From: Caprimulgus europaeus
Taxonomy: Eukaryota; Chordata; Aves; Caprimulgiformes; Caprimulgidae
Assembly: GCA_907165065.1 (NCBI GenBank)
Contig: OU015539.1
Span: 558,001-622,000 of the forward strand
Direction of reading: 5' to 3'
Length of the DNA stretch: 64,000 bases
Part shown: one piece after another, positions 22,612 through 35,300 of the stretch
Position numbering within the stretch: position 1 is the first letter of the stretch
Layout of the letters: each line of letters begins with the position of its first letter
Notes under the pieces: model-generated
What the model was told of the DNA's origin: nothing
Databases searched by the model: none
What the model saw: only the letters and a program-made list of their open reading frames with translations
Made by a program: the position numbers and the translations under genes

Positions 22612-23010
22612 GTAGAATCACTTTGGTTGGGAAAAGCCCTTTAAGCTCATCGAGTCCAACCATGAACCCAGCACTGACCAGTCCCCACTGACCCCTGTCC
22701 CTCAGCACTGTGTCTGCACGACTCTTCAATCCCTCCAGGGATGGGGACTCCACCCCTGCCCTGGGCAACCCCTTCCAATGCCTCAGAACCCTTTCAGCAA
22801 AGAAATTCTTCCTCACATCCCATCTCAACTGCCCTGGGCACAACTGGAGCCCATTTCCTCCTGTCCTGTGCTTTGGTCCTTGGTTGAACAGACCCACCCC
22901 CACCTCTCTGCACCCTCCTCCAAGGGACTTGGACAGAGCCAGAAGGTCTCCCCTCAGCCTCCTTTTCTCCAGCCTCAACAACCCCAGTCTTGGCTTTGCC
23001 TTCCCAGCAA
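22612..23010 (-). mobile_element. CR1 LINE 3' fragment (antisense)
   Basis: Begins GTAGAATCACTTTGGTTGGG, then GAGTCCAACCATGAACCCAG and GCAAAGAAATTCTTCCTCAC. It starts about 170 bp upstream of the GCHFR start codon. It belongs to the same subfamily as the copies at 39,930 and 62,809. Confidence 0.87.
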
Positions 23011-23019
23011 GGGTGAGCG

Positions 23020-23228
23020 GCCGGGAGGTGGTGGACTGGGAGACAGAGGACAGGAGGTGGTGGATAGGGAGGTGATGGACAGGGAGGCAATAAACAAGGG
23101 GGTGATGGATGGGGAGATGGTGGACAGGGAGATAAAGGACAAGGAGACAGTGAAGAGGGAAATGATGGACAGGGAGATAAAGCACCAGGAAATGACAGAT
23201 GGAGAAATGAGGACTGGGAGATGATGGA
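23020..23228 (+). repeat. Degenerate purine-rich minisatellite
   Basis: Repeats of the type GGGAGGTGGTGGAC / GGGAGATGATGGAC of 14-21 bp, imperfect, directly adjoining the CR1 at 22,612-23,010. Confidence 0.75.
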
Positions 23229-24591
23229 CCAGGATCCAGGCAGGTGGGGAGCCCTGGGCCCTGCAGAGCATCCCAGGGACCACCCTGGGGCCCTTCCCAA
23301 GCATCCCCCGAAGCAGAAGCTTTGGCATAACCAGCAGATTGGGAAAAGAGCCCCTTTTTCTACGGGCTGTTGAGCTGTTGTCTGAAAACATGGGGGTTTA
23401 AATTCCTTCAAAAGGTGGGGAGAAGCTCATTTCCAGAGACCAGGACAGAGGTGCTTCCTCTGTAGGTGCTGATGGAGTAACTCTCCCTCAACACCCACCC
23501 TGGCAGTTTGAAAACTATATATAAAGCAGATAATATTCCCATAAATAGCAAACAGTAGTTCCCTGGCCACGAAACTTGCACAGAAACCTCTCCAGGAATT
23601 ATCACCAAGCCGTAACTGGTTCCTACTGGTGCTGCTGATCTTCAGGGACACAGGACTGGGGAGGAAGCAGGAGGAGGATGTTCCTGTGGGGAAGGGCCTG
23701 GGCTGTGCTGAGCAGTGTCCCTCCTGCGTGACCCAGGGCTGGTTTCCCTGCACGGCCCCGAGTTACTGATTAACTCTGAGGGAGAAAATTAACATTTCTG
23801 CTCACCAGGGCCAAGGAAATGCTCCGACAGAGCCAGACCCTGCGAGCTGTGATTAGCAACGTGGTTATTAATTTGTTTGTTGGGTTTGGAGCGATAAAGG
23901 AAAATAACCAACAGTGGTTGATGGTGTCATCTTCCTAAAATGTTCCCCGAATACCCCAACATGTTCATTCCGAGCTGGATGTGGGATGCCTCACTCCAGG
24001 GGTTAAACATCAGCTCGTTTAGATCTTTTCCATCCTGAGGAGGGTCTCCCCAAAATCCCCGCTGCCAGAATGGTCTCAATGTTTACTCATCGCCCTTATT
24101 TTCCCAGATAAACCTGTGCTTGGCTTCTAGTGTGAGAAATTAGCTCGTTATTGCCTCTGTTGCCCAGTTAATGAGATGGAAATGGAAATGCCACCTCCTG
24201 CCCGTTTCACCCGGGTTGTGTTTGATTTCGACAGGAGTCCCAAAATCCACAGCCCCTTTGGACCCCAACGGGGCAGTCTCGCTGTGGTCCCGCGGTCACC
24301 GACCCGCCGGCTGCTGAAAACGATCCAGGTGCTGAATCCAGGTGCTGAATCCAGAGCCCTTGGTCTGTCCCAGGTAAAGAAATTAAAGAAACCAGCAGCC
24401 AGGGCTGTGCCCGCGCAGCAGCCTGCCCAGCTCAGCGCTCGCTGGCCGGGCCGGGCGGGCTCACACGGGACAGGGAAGCGGGAGGGGGGTGGAGGCAGAG
24501 CCTGCGGGCATTTCACTGCTGAATTTCCTGGTGAGACACTGAAATCTGGGAGACAGCCCGAGCGCCCGGCCCCACAGTGCTGTGAGAGCGA

Positions 24592-24669
24592 GCTGCACAG
24601 CACAGCACGGCACAGCCCAGCCCAGCCCAGCACAGCACAGCACAGCACAGCCCAGCACAGCACAGCCCA
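24592..24669 (+). repeat. CAGCA/CAGCC pentamer microsatellite
   Basis: About 78 bp of CACAGCACAGC and CCCAGCCCAGC pentamers between GCHFR and RMDN3. Confidence 0.9.
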
Positions 24670-25592
24670 TCTCAGCAGTACCATCATCATCCCAAAGCCA
24701 CTTATGCCCCGCTGGCCCTGGCTCCGGCCGGTCTGCGTGAGCCCTGGCTGCACACGGAGAGAGACGGGGCCAGAGGGAGCCTCTGGCTTTGGATCCCTCC
24801 CAATAATTCAGGTTAAAAAAAGGAAAAGGTTCTTTGGCTCTGCCAGAGTGAGCGGCTGCGAGGTGCTGAGCGGCTGCGAGGTGCTGAGCTGCTGCTCGGG
24901 TTAAACCAGCACATGGGGGAAAACCCCAGGATGGGGCTCAGGCTGGGGGGGCTGCAGGCGGGGGGGTGAGGTTTTGGGGTGAGGGTGTGGGTGGGGGCGG
25001 GAGCCTGTGCTGGTATCAGCCCCAGCCAGGGACAATCAGCTCAGGGAGTCCAGGGCGGATCTCAGAGCCGCCCTCCCCCCAGCGCGGCTGCTCTCTGCCT
25101 GCTTTTTCCGGAAATTATTTCTTTCTCCAGTCTGGATTTTGTGACTTTCATTAAAGCGCGGCGGGGAGCAGCAGCGAGACACCCAGATACCATCTCCAAT
25201 ATCCGCGGGAGCCGGCGTGCCGGAGCGGCGGGGCCGGGCACTGTCACCCCGCAGGGACGCTCAGCCGCCTCCCCCCGCCTCCGGCAGGGGTCTGTCACCG
25301 CAGCCGTGTCCCCGCGGTGTCACTCGCCGGTCAGAGGGGACGGGGACAGGTCACAGGGTGACAGCGGGCAAACAGGGAGCTGTGGTGCTTGTGCCGACCC
25401 CACCAGACCCAAAGCCCAGTGTCACCCAGTGTGGCCCAGTGTCCCCCCGTGCAGTGACAGCCGGTGACAGCCGCCGCGCTGCAGCGTGTCGTGGGGTGTT
25501 GGTGACACCGGGGGTGGCCGTGGGGCCGTGGTGTGGCTGGAGCAGCTGTCGGGGCGCTGGGGGTGGAGCCATAGGGATTGGGGTAACAGGGG

Positions 25593-25957
25593 GGTAGGTG
25601 CAGGTGTGGGTGCAGGTGGGGTTATATGTGGTGTAGGTGTAGGTGCAGGTTTAGGTGTAGGTGTATGTACAGGTACAAGTGTAGGTTCAGGTGTAGGTAC
25701 AGGTAAGGGTATGCATGCAGGTGTAGGTATAAATGCTGTTACAGGTTCAGGCGCAGGTTTAGGTATAGGTTCAGGTACAGGCATGAGTTCAGGTGCAGGT
25801 ACAGGTGTAGGTGCAGGTATAACTTCAGGTATAGGTACAAGTGAAGGCATACGTAGAGGTGCAGATACAGATTCAGGTGCAGGTGTAGGTGCAGGTGTAG
25901 GTACAGGTATAAGGTCAGGCACAGGTATAAATTCAGGTGCAGGTGCCGGCCCAGGTT
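25593..25957 (+). repeat. Hexamer array AGGTGY / AGGTAC upstream of RMDN3
   Basis: About 365 bp of 6-bp units such as GGTGCAGGTGTAGGTACAGG. Every frame translates as a dipeptide repeat (for example V-G or P-T/P-A), which explains the long ORFs here. It ends 120 bp before the RMDN3 start codon. Confidence 0.93.
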
Positions 25958-25959
25958 CG

Positions 25960-26300
25960 GCTGCCTCTGACGCACCGCTGGGCCCGCCCCCTCCGTCGCG
26001 AGCGATGACGTAGCCTCACGCCATAGGGCGCCTCTCTGGGCGCGTCACCCCCGCGCGCCGCCCGGTGCGGCTGGCGATGGCGCGGGCCGGGCCCGGGCGG
26101 GTGGCGCTGGCGGTGGCGCTGGGTGCGGGGCTGGGGCTGGGCCTCGGCCTGGGGCTGGGGCTGCTCCGGGCGCTGCGGCGGCGGCGGCTCTGGCGAAGGG
26201 ACAGCGGCTGCGAGGCGGAGACCGCGGAGCACCGGAGCCAGGGTAGGAGCGGGGCGGAGGGAGCCCGGCACCCAGCGGCCCTGCCGGGCGGGAGAGCGAG
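25960..26300 (+). promoter_or_regulatory. RMDN3: CpG-rich RMDN3 promoter / first exon
   Basis: GC- and CpG-dense sequence (CGTCGCGAGCGATGACGTAG, GCGCGTCACCCCCGCGCGCC) surrounds the RMDN3 ATG. A CRE-like TGACGTAG lies near 26,005. No TATA box is seen. The transcription start was not placed. Confidence 0.6.
26077..26242 (+). CDS. RMDN3: RMDN3 exon 1 (membrane anchor)
   Basis: 166 nt, donor GTAGGA. It encodes [18 protein letters not shown], then a [11 protein letters not shown] hydrophobic run and an Arg cluster: the outer-membrane signal anchor. The LG run is written by a GC-rich GGGCTG-type tandem repeat. Confidence 0.93.
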
Positions 26301-29300
26301 CGCTGCCCCGGTGTAGAACCACCGACCGGGCTGGCCTGGGAGGGACCTTAAAGTTCCTCCAGTCCCAACCCCCTGCCAGCAGCAGGGACACCTTCCACCA
26401 GACCAGGTTGCTCAAAGCCTCATCCAACCTGGCTGAGAACACTCCCAGGGAGGAGCAGCCACAGCTTCTCTGGGCAACCTGGGCCAGGGTCTCACCACCC
26501 TCACACCAAAGAATTTCTTTCTCGCATCTCAGCTCCATCTCCCCTCTGCCACTTTCAAGCCATCACCCCTTGTTCTGTCACTCCCTGCCCTTGGCCAAAG
26601 TCCCTCCCCAGCCTTCCTGGAGCCCCTTCAGGTACTGGGAGGCCACTGGAAGGTCTCCCTGGAGCCCTCTCTTCTCCAGGCTGAACAGCCCCAACTCTCT
26701 CAGCCTGTCCTCACAGCAGAGCTGCTCCAGCCCTCGCATCATCCTCGTGGCCTCTTTGTAGAAGTGTAGTTAAAATTTACTCCTAACTGCCATTGCCGAG
26801 CTGTGCAGTGTGGGTATGTGCTGGTGTCAGAGAAGGGACTGATAAACCAGCTGAAAAACCCCAAACCTCAGCCAGGCAGCAGTGCTCAAGCCCAAGGCTC
26901 GTGTCCTCCATCTTCTGAAAACAAAACTGTACGAAGATTTCTCAGGTGAAATCCTTTCCCCTTTGCATCTAACGAACTTTTTCTCCTCTTGTTTTCTTTA
27001 AGTCGTGTCCCAGGTGCCAGTTCCTGTGGAGGGGGGAGATGGGGCCGTGTACACCCCTCTCCTGGCGCACGCCGGGCAGGTGGATGTGCTGGAGCGCCTC
27101 GACTTCGTGTTGAGAAACATTTCTGAGCTAAGGAGAGAAGTGGAGGAGCTCCGGAACAGCCTGCAGCACCTGGCTGCAGAGATCGTGGGTGAGGTCAGGT
27201 ATGGACCCTGCCCCTCGCTGCCTTCCTCTGCTGTCGTGCTTATTTGCTGCATCCCATGGTCAAACAGCCAGGATTGTGTTAAACTGAAAGTCCAAAGGTG
27301 GAAAAAATGTCTCTCTGGTTTCCACTGGCATTACAGCTTGATCTCCAGTGAGATGAGTGCCAAAACATGTCTCTGTTTAGCCAGAGTTTTTTGGGTTTGT
27401 TTTTTTTCCTCTGTGATATGAAGTACTGACACTGGCTTCATACACTGGACAGGGGAGGTCATTTGTTCTGTAAGTGTTTGTCTCTTGAAGCTGCTGTTTC
27501 CTCTGGTTGCTGCCAGCTGTGGGAAACTTCTGATACAGAATGAAAACTCCTCCATTCTGCATGTTTGAGGTTTCTTGGCCTTTGTTCAGTGAGGAGATCA
27601 GAGGGTTGCACGTGATGTGATTCTTCCTTTGCACAGGGACCAGGCCTGGGGTCAGATTTGCTTCAGCTGCAGGACACAGGGTTTGCTCTGTGGCAGCGGG
27701 GTGTTTGTGTGAGCCAGGGCAGGTCACCCCTGGATGCCTCGGGTACAGAGTGAGTTGGATGGACTGTACTGGAGAGGAGAAGGGCAGTGAGGCAGCAGCA
27801 ATTGCACTGCCAGGTGTTTATTTGTTTCTCCTCTTGCCTCCCTGGCAGGTCCCACCTGGAGGAAGCCCAGAAGGTGACTCGCCGGCGGCGGTTTCCCTTC
27901 CCCAGGGAGAGAAGCGACTCCACCGGCTCCAGCTCCATTTATTTCACGGCCGGCTCGGGCGCGGCCACCACGGACGATGGGGAGAGCGAGGGCGGGTAAG
28001 CAGAGCACCGCCTCGGGGGCGGCCTCACGGGCTCGGTCAGCGGAGCACCGCCTCGGGGGCGACCTCAGGGGCTCGGTCAGCGGAGCACCGCCTCGGGGGC
28101 GACCTCAGGGGCTCGGTCAGCGGAGCACCGCCTCGGGGGCGGCCTCAGGGGCTCGGTCAGCAGAGCACCGCCTCGGGGGCGGCCTCACGGGCTCGGTCAG
28201 CAGAGCACCGCCTCGGGGGCGGCCTCACGGGCTCGGTCAGCGGAGCACCGCCTCGGGGGCGGCCTCACGGGCTCGGTCAGCGGAGCACCGCCTCGGGGGC
28301 GGCCTCAGGGGCTTGGTGCCCTGTTGCTGGCATCTCAGCAGGGTCTGACATAAAGGAGGGGGCTGTTCTCCCCATCAGATGTCTGTCATCCTGGTTTTAT
28401 TTGCTTTTATTACAGTCAGTCTAATACTGCCAGGGCCAGATTGGGAGAAGTGCAGCGATTCCAACTTCTAGAGAAAGGAGGGAAATAAAAAATAACCCAA
28501 TAAATAGTTTTTTAACATTTTTTTTTTAAGCAATAATTTGATTAGGGAAACTTGCAGGAAGAAGGGAAATAGAAGTCCAGCCTGGGACTCGAGTGAGACA
28601 GTTTATAAATAAGAATTCCATACCATAATTTATTTCAGAATGTTTAGAAAACTTCAGAAAATTAGAAATATATTCCAATTAACCAAAATGTCTTTGGCTG
28701 GAGGATTCCTCACAGGTTTTTCTCAGTGTGTTGCACTGATCAGTTGGGTTCCTTAAGTTCTTATAGTTAAAAACAGGTGAAAGTACCACATAGTTTAAGA
28801 ACATTGGTAAAAATTACAATATAGTTGCAAGTATTGCTGTACTAATTAGAAAGTGAGAGCTAGTGCATACAGGTGGGTGAGTGCCACCTTGCTGTGCCTT
28901 AATCAGACAAATTCTATAGCTTGTGTGTTCTGAAGCCTGCAGCGCTGGCCAGCTACGATTCCCAAGGAAGCTGAAATGAAATGTAATTTAAACAGAGAAG
29001 TTTGGACTCGATGATCTTAAAGGTCTTTGCCAACCTAAATGATTTTATGATTTGAAGTTAACTGTAGTGCTGAGAGCCAGGCAGGCAGGAGTTGGCCATG
29101 ACTTGCTGTTGGGTGGCAGCTAAATGACCAGCCAGCTGGTACAAACTGACCCTCGATAGCAGGGGTTTGTCCTTGGGGGACAAAGCAGCCGTTGTGGAGA
29201 GCAGAGGACGTGGGTGTGCAGGAAAGGAGGCTTTGTGACTGCCAGGAAACCCTGACAGTTTAGCATTTTATGTTTAGAAGCTGGAATTGTGAACCAGGAA

Positions 29301-32300
29301 GGAGCTGGTGTGGTCTCACTGGGGTTGTAGAACAGCTTCATTCCTCTGAAGTGGGTGGGGCAGTGGGTGAGTGGCGGCGGTGTGAGAGGGAACGAGGCTG
29401 TGTAACACATCTCAAAACTGTGTGGTTGGTTCTGAAGACCAGAACTTGCTCTCTAGGTAGAATTAGAGAATCCCAGACTGGTCTGGGTGGGAAGGGACCT
29501 TAAAGCTCATCCAGTGCCAACCCCCCTGCCAGCAGCAGGGACACCTTCCACTAGACCAGGTTGCTCAAAGCCTCATCCAACCTGGCCGAGAACACTTCCA
29601 GGGAGGAGCAGCCACAGCTTCTCTGCCCAACCTGGGCCAGGGTCTCACCACCCTCAGCAAATGCTAACAGGTGTGTTGAGTCATCAGGGTGCCAGTGTGT
29701 TTAGTTAGAACAGCATGCTGAAAAGGAGGGTCTTTTCCAACAGACACCAGCCCTGGCTGCTGTCTGACCATTACATGATAGAGGCTGACAGCAGTTCTCA
29801 GGTTCAGAGGAGACGTCCTGCTTAGGGGACCTCAGCTGAACTGTGGAGCAGGGATGTATTCTCCTGCAAAACCTCACAACTTTATTGGGAACCTAGTGAT
29901 GGTTGGTGGAGTTCTTACATTGTATTTAAAATCTGTGATGAGGTTTAATGACCAGTGTGGAGAATTAGTGGATAAGCAGCTCTCGTCTGATTTAAAAAAA
30001 AAAGGGTAGTATCTAATGTCTCACTGGTATGTGTTCTGTCCAAAGAAGTACAATGTTAGTCTGCTCAGGACCAGCTACCCTTAGTATTCAGTATTGTCTT
30101 TTAGAGATTTAAATACTAACATTTTCCCCTAGAAAATCAGGGTAGGAAATGTAAATTTGGGAAAAGACTGTTGAAGCTTTTTTGCCGCCACTGGGAGGAA
30201 GAACGAGACTGTTCTTAACGGATACATTTCAGCTGTGTGCTTGGTTTTGGCAGTTGTGTTCTTCTAATGAAATTCAGAAAGAAGAACTCCCATTTCAGCT
30301 GTATTTTGTAAACCACAGGGACATAAACATCTTCTCTGATTTCATATACAGTCCACAAAAATCATCCCGAGCTTCCAGGAGCTCCGGGGCTGCTTCGATT
30401 CTCCGTCCTGCTTTGGCACCACGTTGGTCTTTGGGGCTTCTTTGCTCCTCTTTCCATGTGTTTTTTTGTTCCAGAGAGTATGTTTTCATTTTTGTTCAGG
30501 ATGTGTGCTAGCCAGAGGCCTCAACATACTAAAGCATTTAAGAACTTTCCATTGTTGTAAACTCGAGAAAACAGGCTGATAACATCTCAATCCTTTAATC
30601 TCTCTGCAGACTCCGGGTTTATGAAGTTATATACGGCATTACTTTGGAACTGGCAGTGTCTTGCATCAGCTCTCTTGGAGAAAACACATTTTTGTGGTGG
30701 AGGGAAAAAAAAAGAGTGCACAGGAGCCATCCATTGTGTTTTAAAGACCATATTGTGTTTCAGGAGCCTTTGTTTTTCAGCTGAGGTCTGCCGGTGCCGT
30801 GTCGCAGTGACAGCGTCCCCGCTGCGCAGCCCACAGCTCTGCTGCACAGTGGCTTAGGGTGGGAATAAGAGAATGGAGGAGTTTGTGTGTAAGCACCAAA
30901 AATGAGGTAGTCTAGAGAACTAATAACAGCATGAATCTTAAGAAAACATCAAGAAATTGAGCTTTTAATCTGAGGTGGAGCTGTGCTGGTGTCGCCTGCC
31001 ACTGTGTTGCTGTATAATCCGTTAATTCAGTGCCGCCTGCACCATCCCCGCCGCGTCTCCTTGTGGTGCTGCTCTCCTGGCGTCGCAGCGACAAGGCTGG
31101 CTCTGACTTTATTTATTCCTTATCTGCAAGTGCTTCAGGACAAAGTGGTGCATTTTAAATTCATGGCTGGGGGTTGGAGGCTGTGGTGAGCCAGGGTGTC
31201 TGTTTGCCCTCTGTCAGGGAGGGAAATGCTGGAGCATTACTGATGCTTCTCAGAAAGTGTCTTGTTATCTCTGTGGGGCCAAGTGACTGTAACGGCCTCT
31301 TCAGAGCTGTGGTCACGTATCTGTGTCTCCAGAAGAAGGCAGCTTGGCACTCTGGGCTGTCCCTTGGGGGGGAAGTTCAGCCAGGACAGAAGGACCTGTG
31401 GCTGTAGTTCTGAATGCCCCCAGGCTGCTGGGACTTCTCCTCTTAGCAGAACTTGTAACGTTGGCCTGGGCAGAGGTTAACTGGGTAACGATTAACAAGG
31501 ATCCCTCAGGACTGGGTGTTTGTGGGATTTGAAGTAGCTTGCTTCCAGAAGAGAGCTTTCTATTTGGATAAGCCACCAAAATCTGAATATAAAAGTGCAT
31601 GTTATATTAAATTACTGGCTGGCTTGCACTTATTCTTCAGTTAAGAGCTCGCAGATAAATGTGAGCGGGGACAATTAGAGTCTAATTTAAAAAGCAATGA
31701 ATTCTGTAAGTGGAAACCCCACTGCAGTGGTATTGGTCAGTATAAAATGCTATTTTAAATCTCCAGCTTAGGTGCCTGTGTATGATTTGGGGGAGCTTAA
31801 TTTTAGCCATTTTCTGAAACTTTGGTTTCAGCTTTATCCTGGTTCATTTGATTAATTTAGGAGCTAATTGTTGCCTGGGGTTTTGTACTTGTGGTGTCTT
31901 TCTGTGGCTCATCTGCTGTCTGCTTGCTGGACTTCTGCTGCATGTGAAATAGTTGTGATTGCTCTCCTACTCCTTTGCACCTTTTCACGTGTCAGGGGAC
32001 AAGCTGTTTCAGATTCAGCGCTCAGGCGGGATGACAGAGGCAGTAGATATTGCCAAAACAGCCATTGTGGCTGAAATTTCCTGGAACAGCCCAAAAACCT
32101 CAGTTTATATTTTCCACATGCACGAGTATGTTGGATTTTTTGCTGAAATTCCCTTCTGTAATCCATTCATTGCACTGAGCTGTCCTGGCTGTGTTCTTAG
32201 CTGTTTAATTCTTACACTGATGTTGGGAGGCCGAAGTGGACCTGTTACAACCCACAAGTGAGATGTGGACACTCGTGACTGAGTTCTGATCAACTCTGGG

Positions 32301-35300
32301 GGGGCTTCTTGCTTCAGCTTTTTGAGGTTGTGTGTATTGCCTGAGAAATGGTGATTGCTGTGTTATTTGGGACACTTGTATTCAAATATTCAAGTATTTG
32401 AGATACTTGTGTCTCCAGGGTAAAGGGAGATGCCCTTTTCCCTCTGTTAAGGAGGTTTTTCTGTGCTGTGTGGAACTGTCAGAGGCTGGGCAGCATCTCC
32501 TCAAACTGATCTTGCATTGTGGTTTGTTTTTCTCCAAGGTACACCACAGCCAATGCTGAGTCTGATTACGACCGGGAGTCCGAGAGGGAGAGCGAAGAAG
32601 GGGAGGATGAAGTGAGCTGTGAGACGGTGCGAGCTGTGCGGCGGGATTCCCTGGATCTCGTCAGCGAGGAGGAGACACAACTGACCCACGACTCCTCGCT
32701 GGAGGAAGGGCTGGGGCAGCTCCTGCAGCAGGCTGACCGCCTGCACGGCGGGGACGAGCAGGAGAGGAGAGAGGGGTTCCAGCTGCTGCTCAATAACAAA
32801 CTGGCGGTAAAGGTTGCCTTCTTCTGCTTTCCAGCAGTGATTTGTGTTCTCAGCTAAATGGCTGGGAAAGGAAATTGCACATCTTAGCAGAGTCCAGGTC
32901 CTGCACCACAATGGGGCCAGCTCCTGGTGGCCTCTTCCCTCGGGAGCAGCTTGGGAGCGGGCTGGAGGCCAACACGGCTCAGGCTACAGCAGCAGCCAGT
33001 TCCCAGTCACTCTCTTGCATTGGAACTCCATGTCTCTTCATGTCATCACTTTCCCTGAGTGAACACACTGTACATGTGTAAAATAACAGTACCATGTGTG
33101 TGCAATAAACAGGGCAAACGTTTTGAGAGCGTTTCCCTCACTGCATGTGCAATGGATTGATTCTATTCAGGAAGCTTGGTCTTTCTGAGGACTGCCCAGC
33201 ACACGTGGGTGGTGGCTCATGACATAAATCAGCTGCATGTTCAAACAGAAGGGTTGGGCAATGCTTGTGTGTGTGTTAGTTAATGAGATTAAAGACCTGG
33301 GTGGTGCTGCAGTTTTGTCACCTTCAAGCACGTGTCTTGTAGGGGCAGCGTGCATTGATCCCCTGGCTGGTGAGTGTTGGGGGTGGGGAGACACTGGCCC
33401 AGGTTGCCCAGAGAAGCTGTGGCTGCTCCTCCCTGGAAGTGTTCAGGGCCAGGTTGGATGAGGCTTTGAGCAACCTGGTCTAGTGGAAGGTGTCCCTGCT
33501 GCTGGCAGGGGGGTTGGGACTGGATGAGCTTTGAGGTCCCTTCCAACCCAAACCAGTGTGGGGTTCTCTGACCGTGGCAGGGGCAGGGGTAGCTGTGCTG
33601 TGGCCGTGTGCCCCTGGCCACGTGTGGTGGATGCAGCCAGCGTGGACGTGTGTCTTGCTGTGACCGCTGTGAGCTCCAGCAGCCGGGGCAGACGTGCCTG
33701 TGCCTGCTGCAGCTGCCCTCTGGAGCCCTCACCTGGGGACTGCACAGCCAGCACAGAAACCTCTGCTTACCAGCCTTGTAAAGAGCAAAATGGGTTTGGT
33801 CTTTGAAGCGGGGGGGTCCCTTGTTAGAAGGCAGCAACAATTAGATCTGCACCAGTGGTGTGGCTTTGGAAGCTTTACTATAAACTTGGCCATCCAGTTT
33901 GCTCTGTCGTGGTTCTGCTTCAGCTCCTGTAGAGTTGGGGCCTTTCAAGTTTCACAACATATCTGTGCAGCTGCTAGTATGTGCCCCCACTTGTTGTTTG
34001 TTTTTTCTCACGCCCTTGTTGAGTGGCAGGGTGGGTTTTGATGTCTAACATTTATGTTTTTCCTGCAGTATGCAGACCAGAAAGACTTCCTTTGGCGCCT
34101 GGCCCGAGCACACAGCGATATGTGTGAAATCACAGAAGACCCAGATGAGAGGAGATCGTACGCAGCTGATGGTAAGGAATTGTGTGTCTGAGGCAGAGGA
34201 AAGGGGATGTTCTGACCTTACACTTCACAGTTACAAACTCTACACTTGCAAACAACATAGTGGATTTTTTTTTTCCTTGTAATGTGTTTTTTTCAGGTGA
34301 GCAGCTAGCAGTACTGCCATGGTATGTGTTCAAATTTTTTTCCTTATGAAAGATAGTATACCAAGGGCTAGGTAAAGGTGTAAAAGTTTATTTTTCAAAC
34401 CTGTCATCTGTATGCCTGGCTGAATTTCTTATCTCTGACCACTTATTTGCAGGGAAAGAAGAGTTAGAAATTGCCCTAAAGAAATGGGATCAAAGTGCTG
34501 AGTGCCATCAATGGTATGTGACTTTTTACTTCTTGCTTTTAACAAGCGTAGGAAAAGGACTTGGAGATTGCTGTGAGCTGAGCTGCATTGAAAAAAATGA
34601 AAGAGAAAAAAAAAGCTTATTTGCTCTTATTTGGAGTGTGCTACATTGATGTTATTTGCATCTACATCTTGCTTTTAATTCTAGAGAACAGCTGCAGAAA
34701 GGGCAGCGGGAGAAAGGAAATAGCAGAGCAGCGTGTGGGAGTCGTGGGATTTATTGGAAATGAATGTGTAACCACCTTTATCAGCCACAGAAATAGTTAT
34801 TTTCTGCCATGAGCAGAACAGGAAATTACTCCCTTTCCAGCTCTGTATGGGTCATGGGATGGTTGCAAGCTGTTTTAATTGCAGTCTTTTTATGCTAATT
34901 GAATTTACCCTGAGAAAAAGGTTCTTGCTCATGAGTTGATGGTTAGTACCTGAAAGGACAGATACAGGTGAGAGCTGTAGGATAAAACAGTTCCACAAGA
35001 CACTAGAGGTTGTCCTCCCTTTACTCGAGTAATGGGTGCATTTCACCCTGCTGTCTGTGTGGCAGTGTTTAGGAAAATATAAAAAGCTAAAATAAATGGA
35101 AGAGGAGATTCCCTCTCTGCCAGCGTGGCCCCCTCGCCTGCAGCAGGGAGAGGCGCGGGGCGAGTGCAGAGCCGTGACCGAGCTGTCCTCCCTGCCTGCG
35201 TCTGCTCTTGTCTGAGCCTTGGTTCCTTTCTTTCCATACCATCCTCTGGGACAGATCCCATGATTTAACATTCTCTATGTAGAAAAAACCCTGCTTACTC

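Larger units (their letters stand above)
22439..26076. other. GCHFR-RMDN3 divergent intergenic region
   Basis: It holds a CR1, the purine-rich repeat, a CAGCA/CAGCC tract, CpG-rich stretches at about 22,440-22,600 and 25,060-25,560, and the hexamer array ending 120 bp before the RMDN3 ATG. Both promoters should lie at the two ends. No coding gene is recognised. Confidence 0.7.
26243..27848 (+). other. RMDN3 introns 1-2 (excluding exon 2)
   Basis: Intron 1 is largely occupied by an antisense CR1. Intron 2 (27,199-27,848) shows nothing recognisable. Confidence 0.65.
27996..32538 (+). other. RMDN3 intron 3
   Basis: 4.5 kb. It begins with the 40-bp minisatellite and holds two CR1 fragments (28,990 and 29,460). 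Nothing else is recognised. Confidence 0.65.
32807..34452 (+). other. RMDN3 introns 4-5 (excluding exon 5)
   Basis: Intron 4 contains an AATAAA at 33,104 and a CR1 fragment at 33,385. Intron 5 shows nothing recognisable. Confidence 0.6.

Noticed and set aside
22169-23185. 338-codon minus-strand ORF covering GCHFR exon 1 and a CR1
   Set aside because: It runs through the donor of exon 1 and through a transposon; explained by GC-rich, stop-poor sequence.
24176-24904. 242-codon plus-strand ORF between GCHFR and RMDN3
   Set aside because: Crosses the CAGCA microsatellite and matches no family known to me; human has no gene here.
25422-26013. Pro-rich and Gly/Val-rich ORFs upstream of RMDN3
   Set aside because: Dipeptide translations of the hexamer array.
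27690-28424. 244-codon ORF over RMDN3 exon 3 and intron 3
   Set aside because: Made by the 40-bp minisatellite, which lacks stops in all frames.
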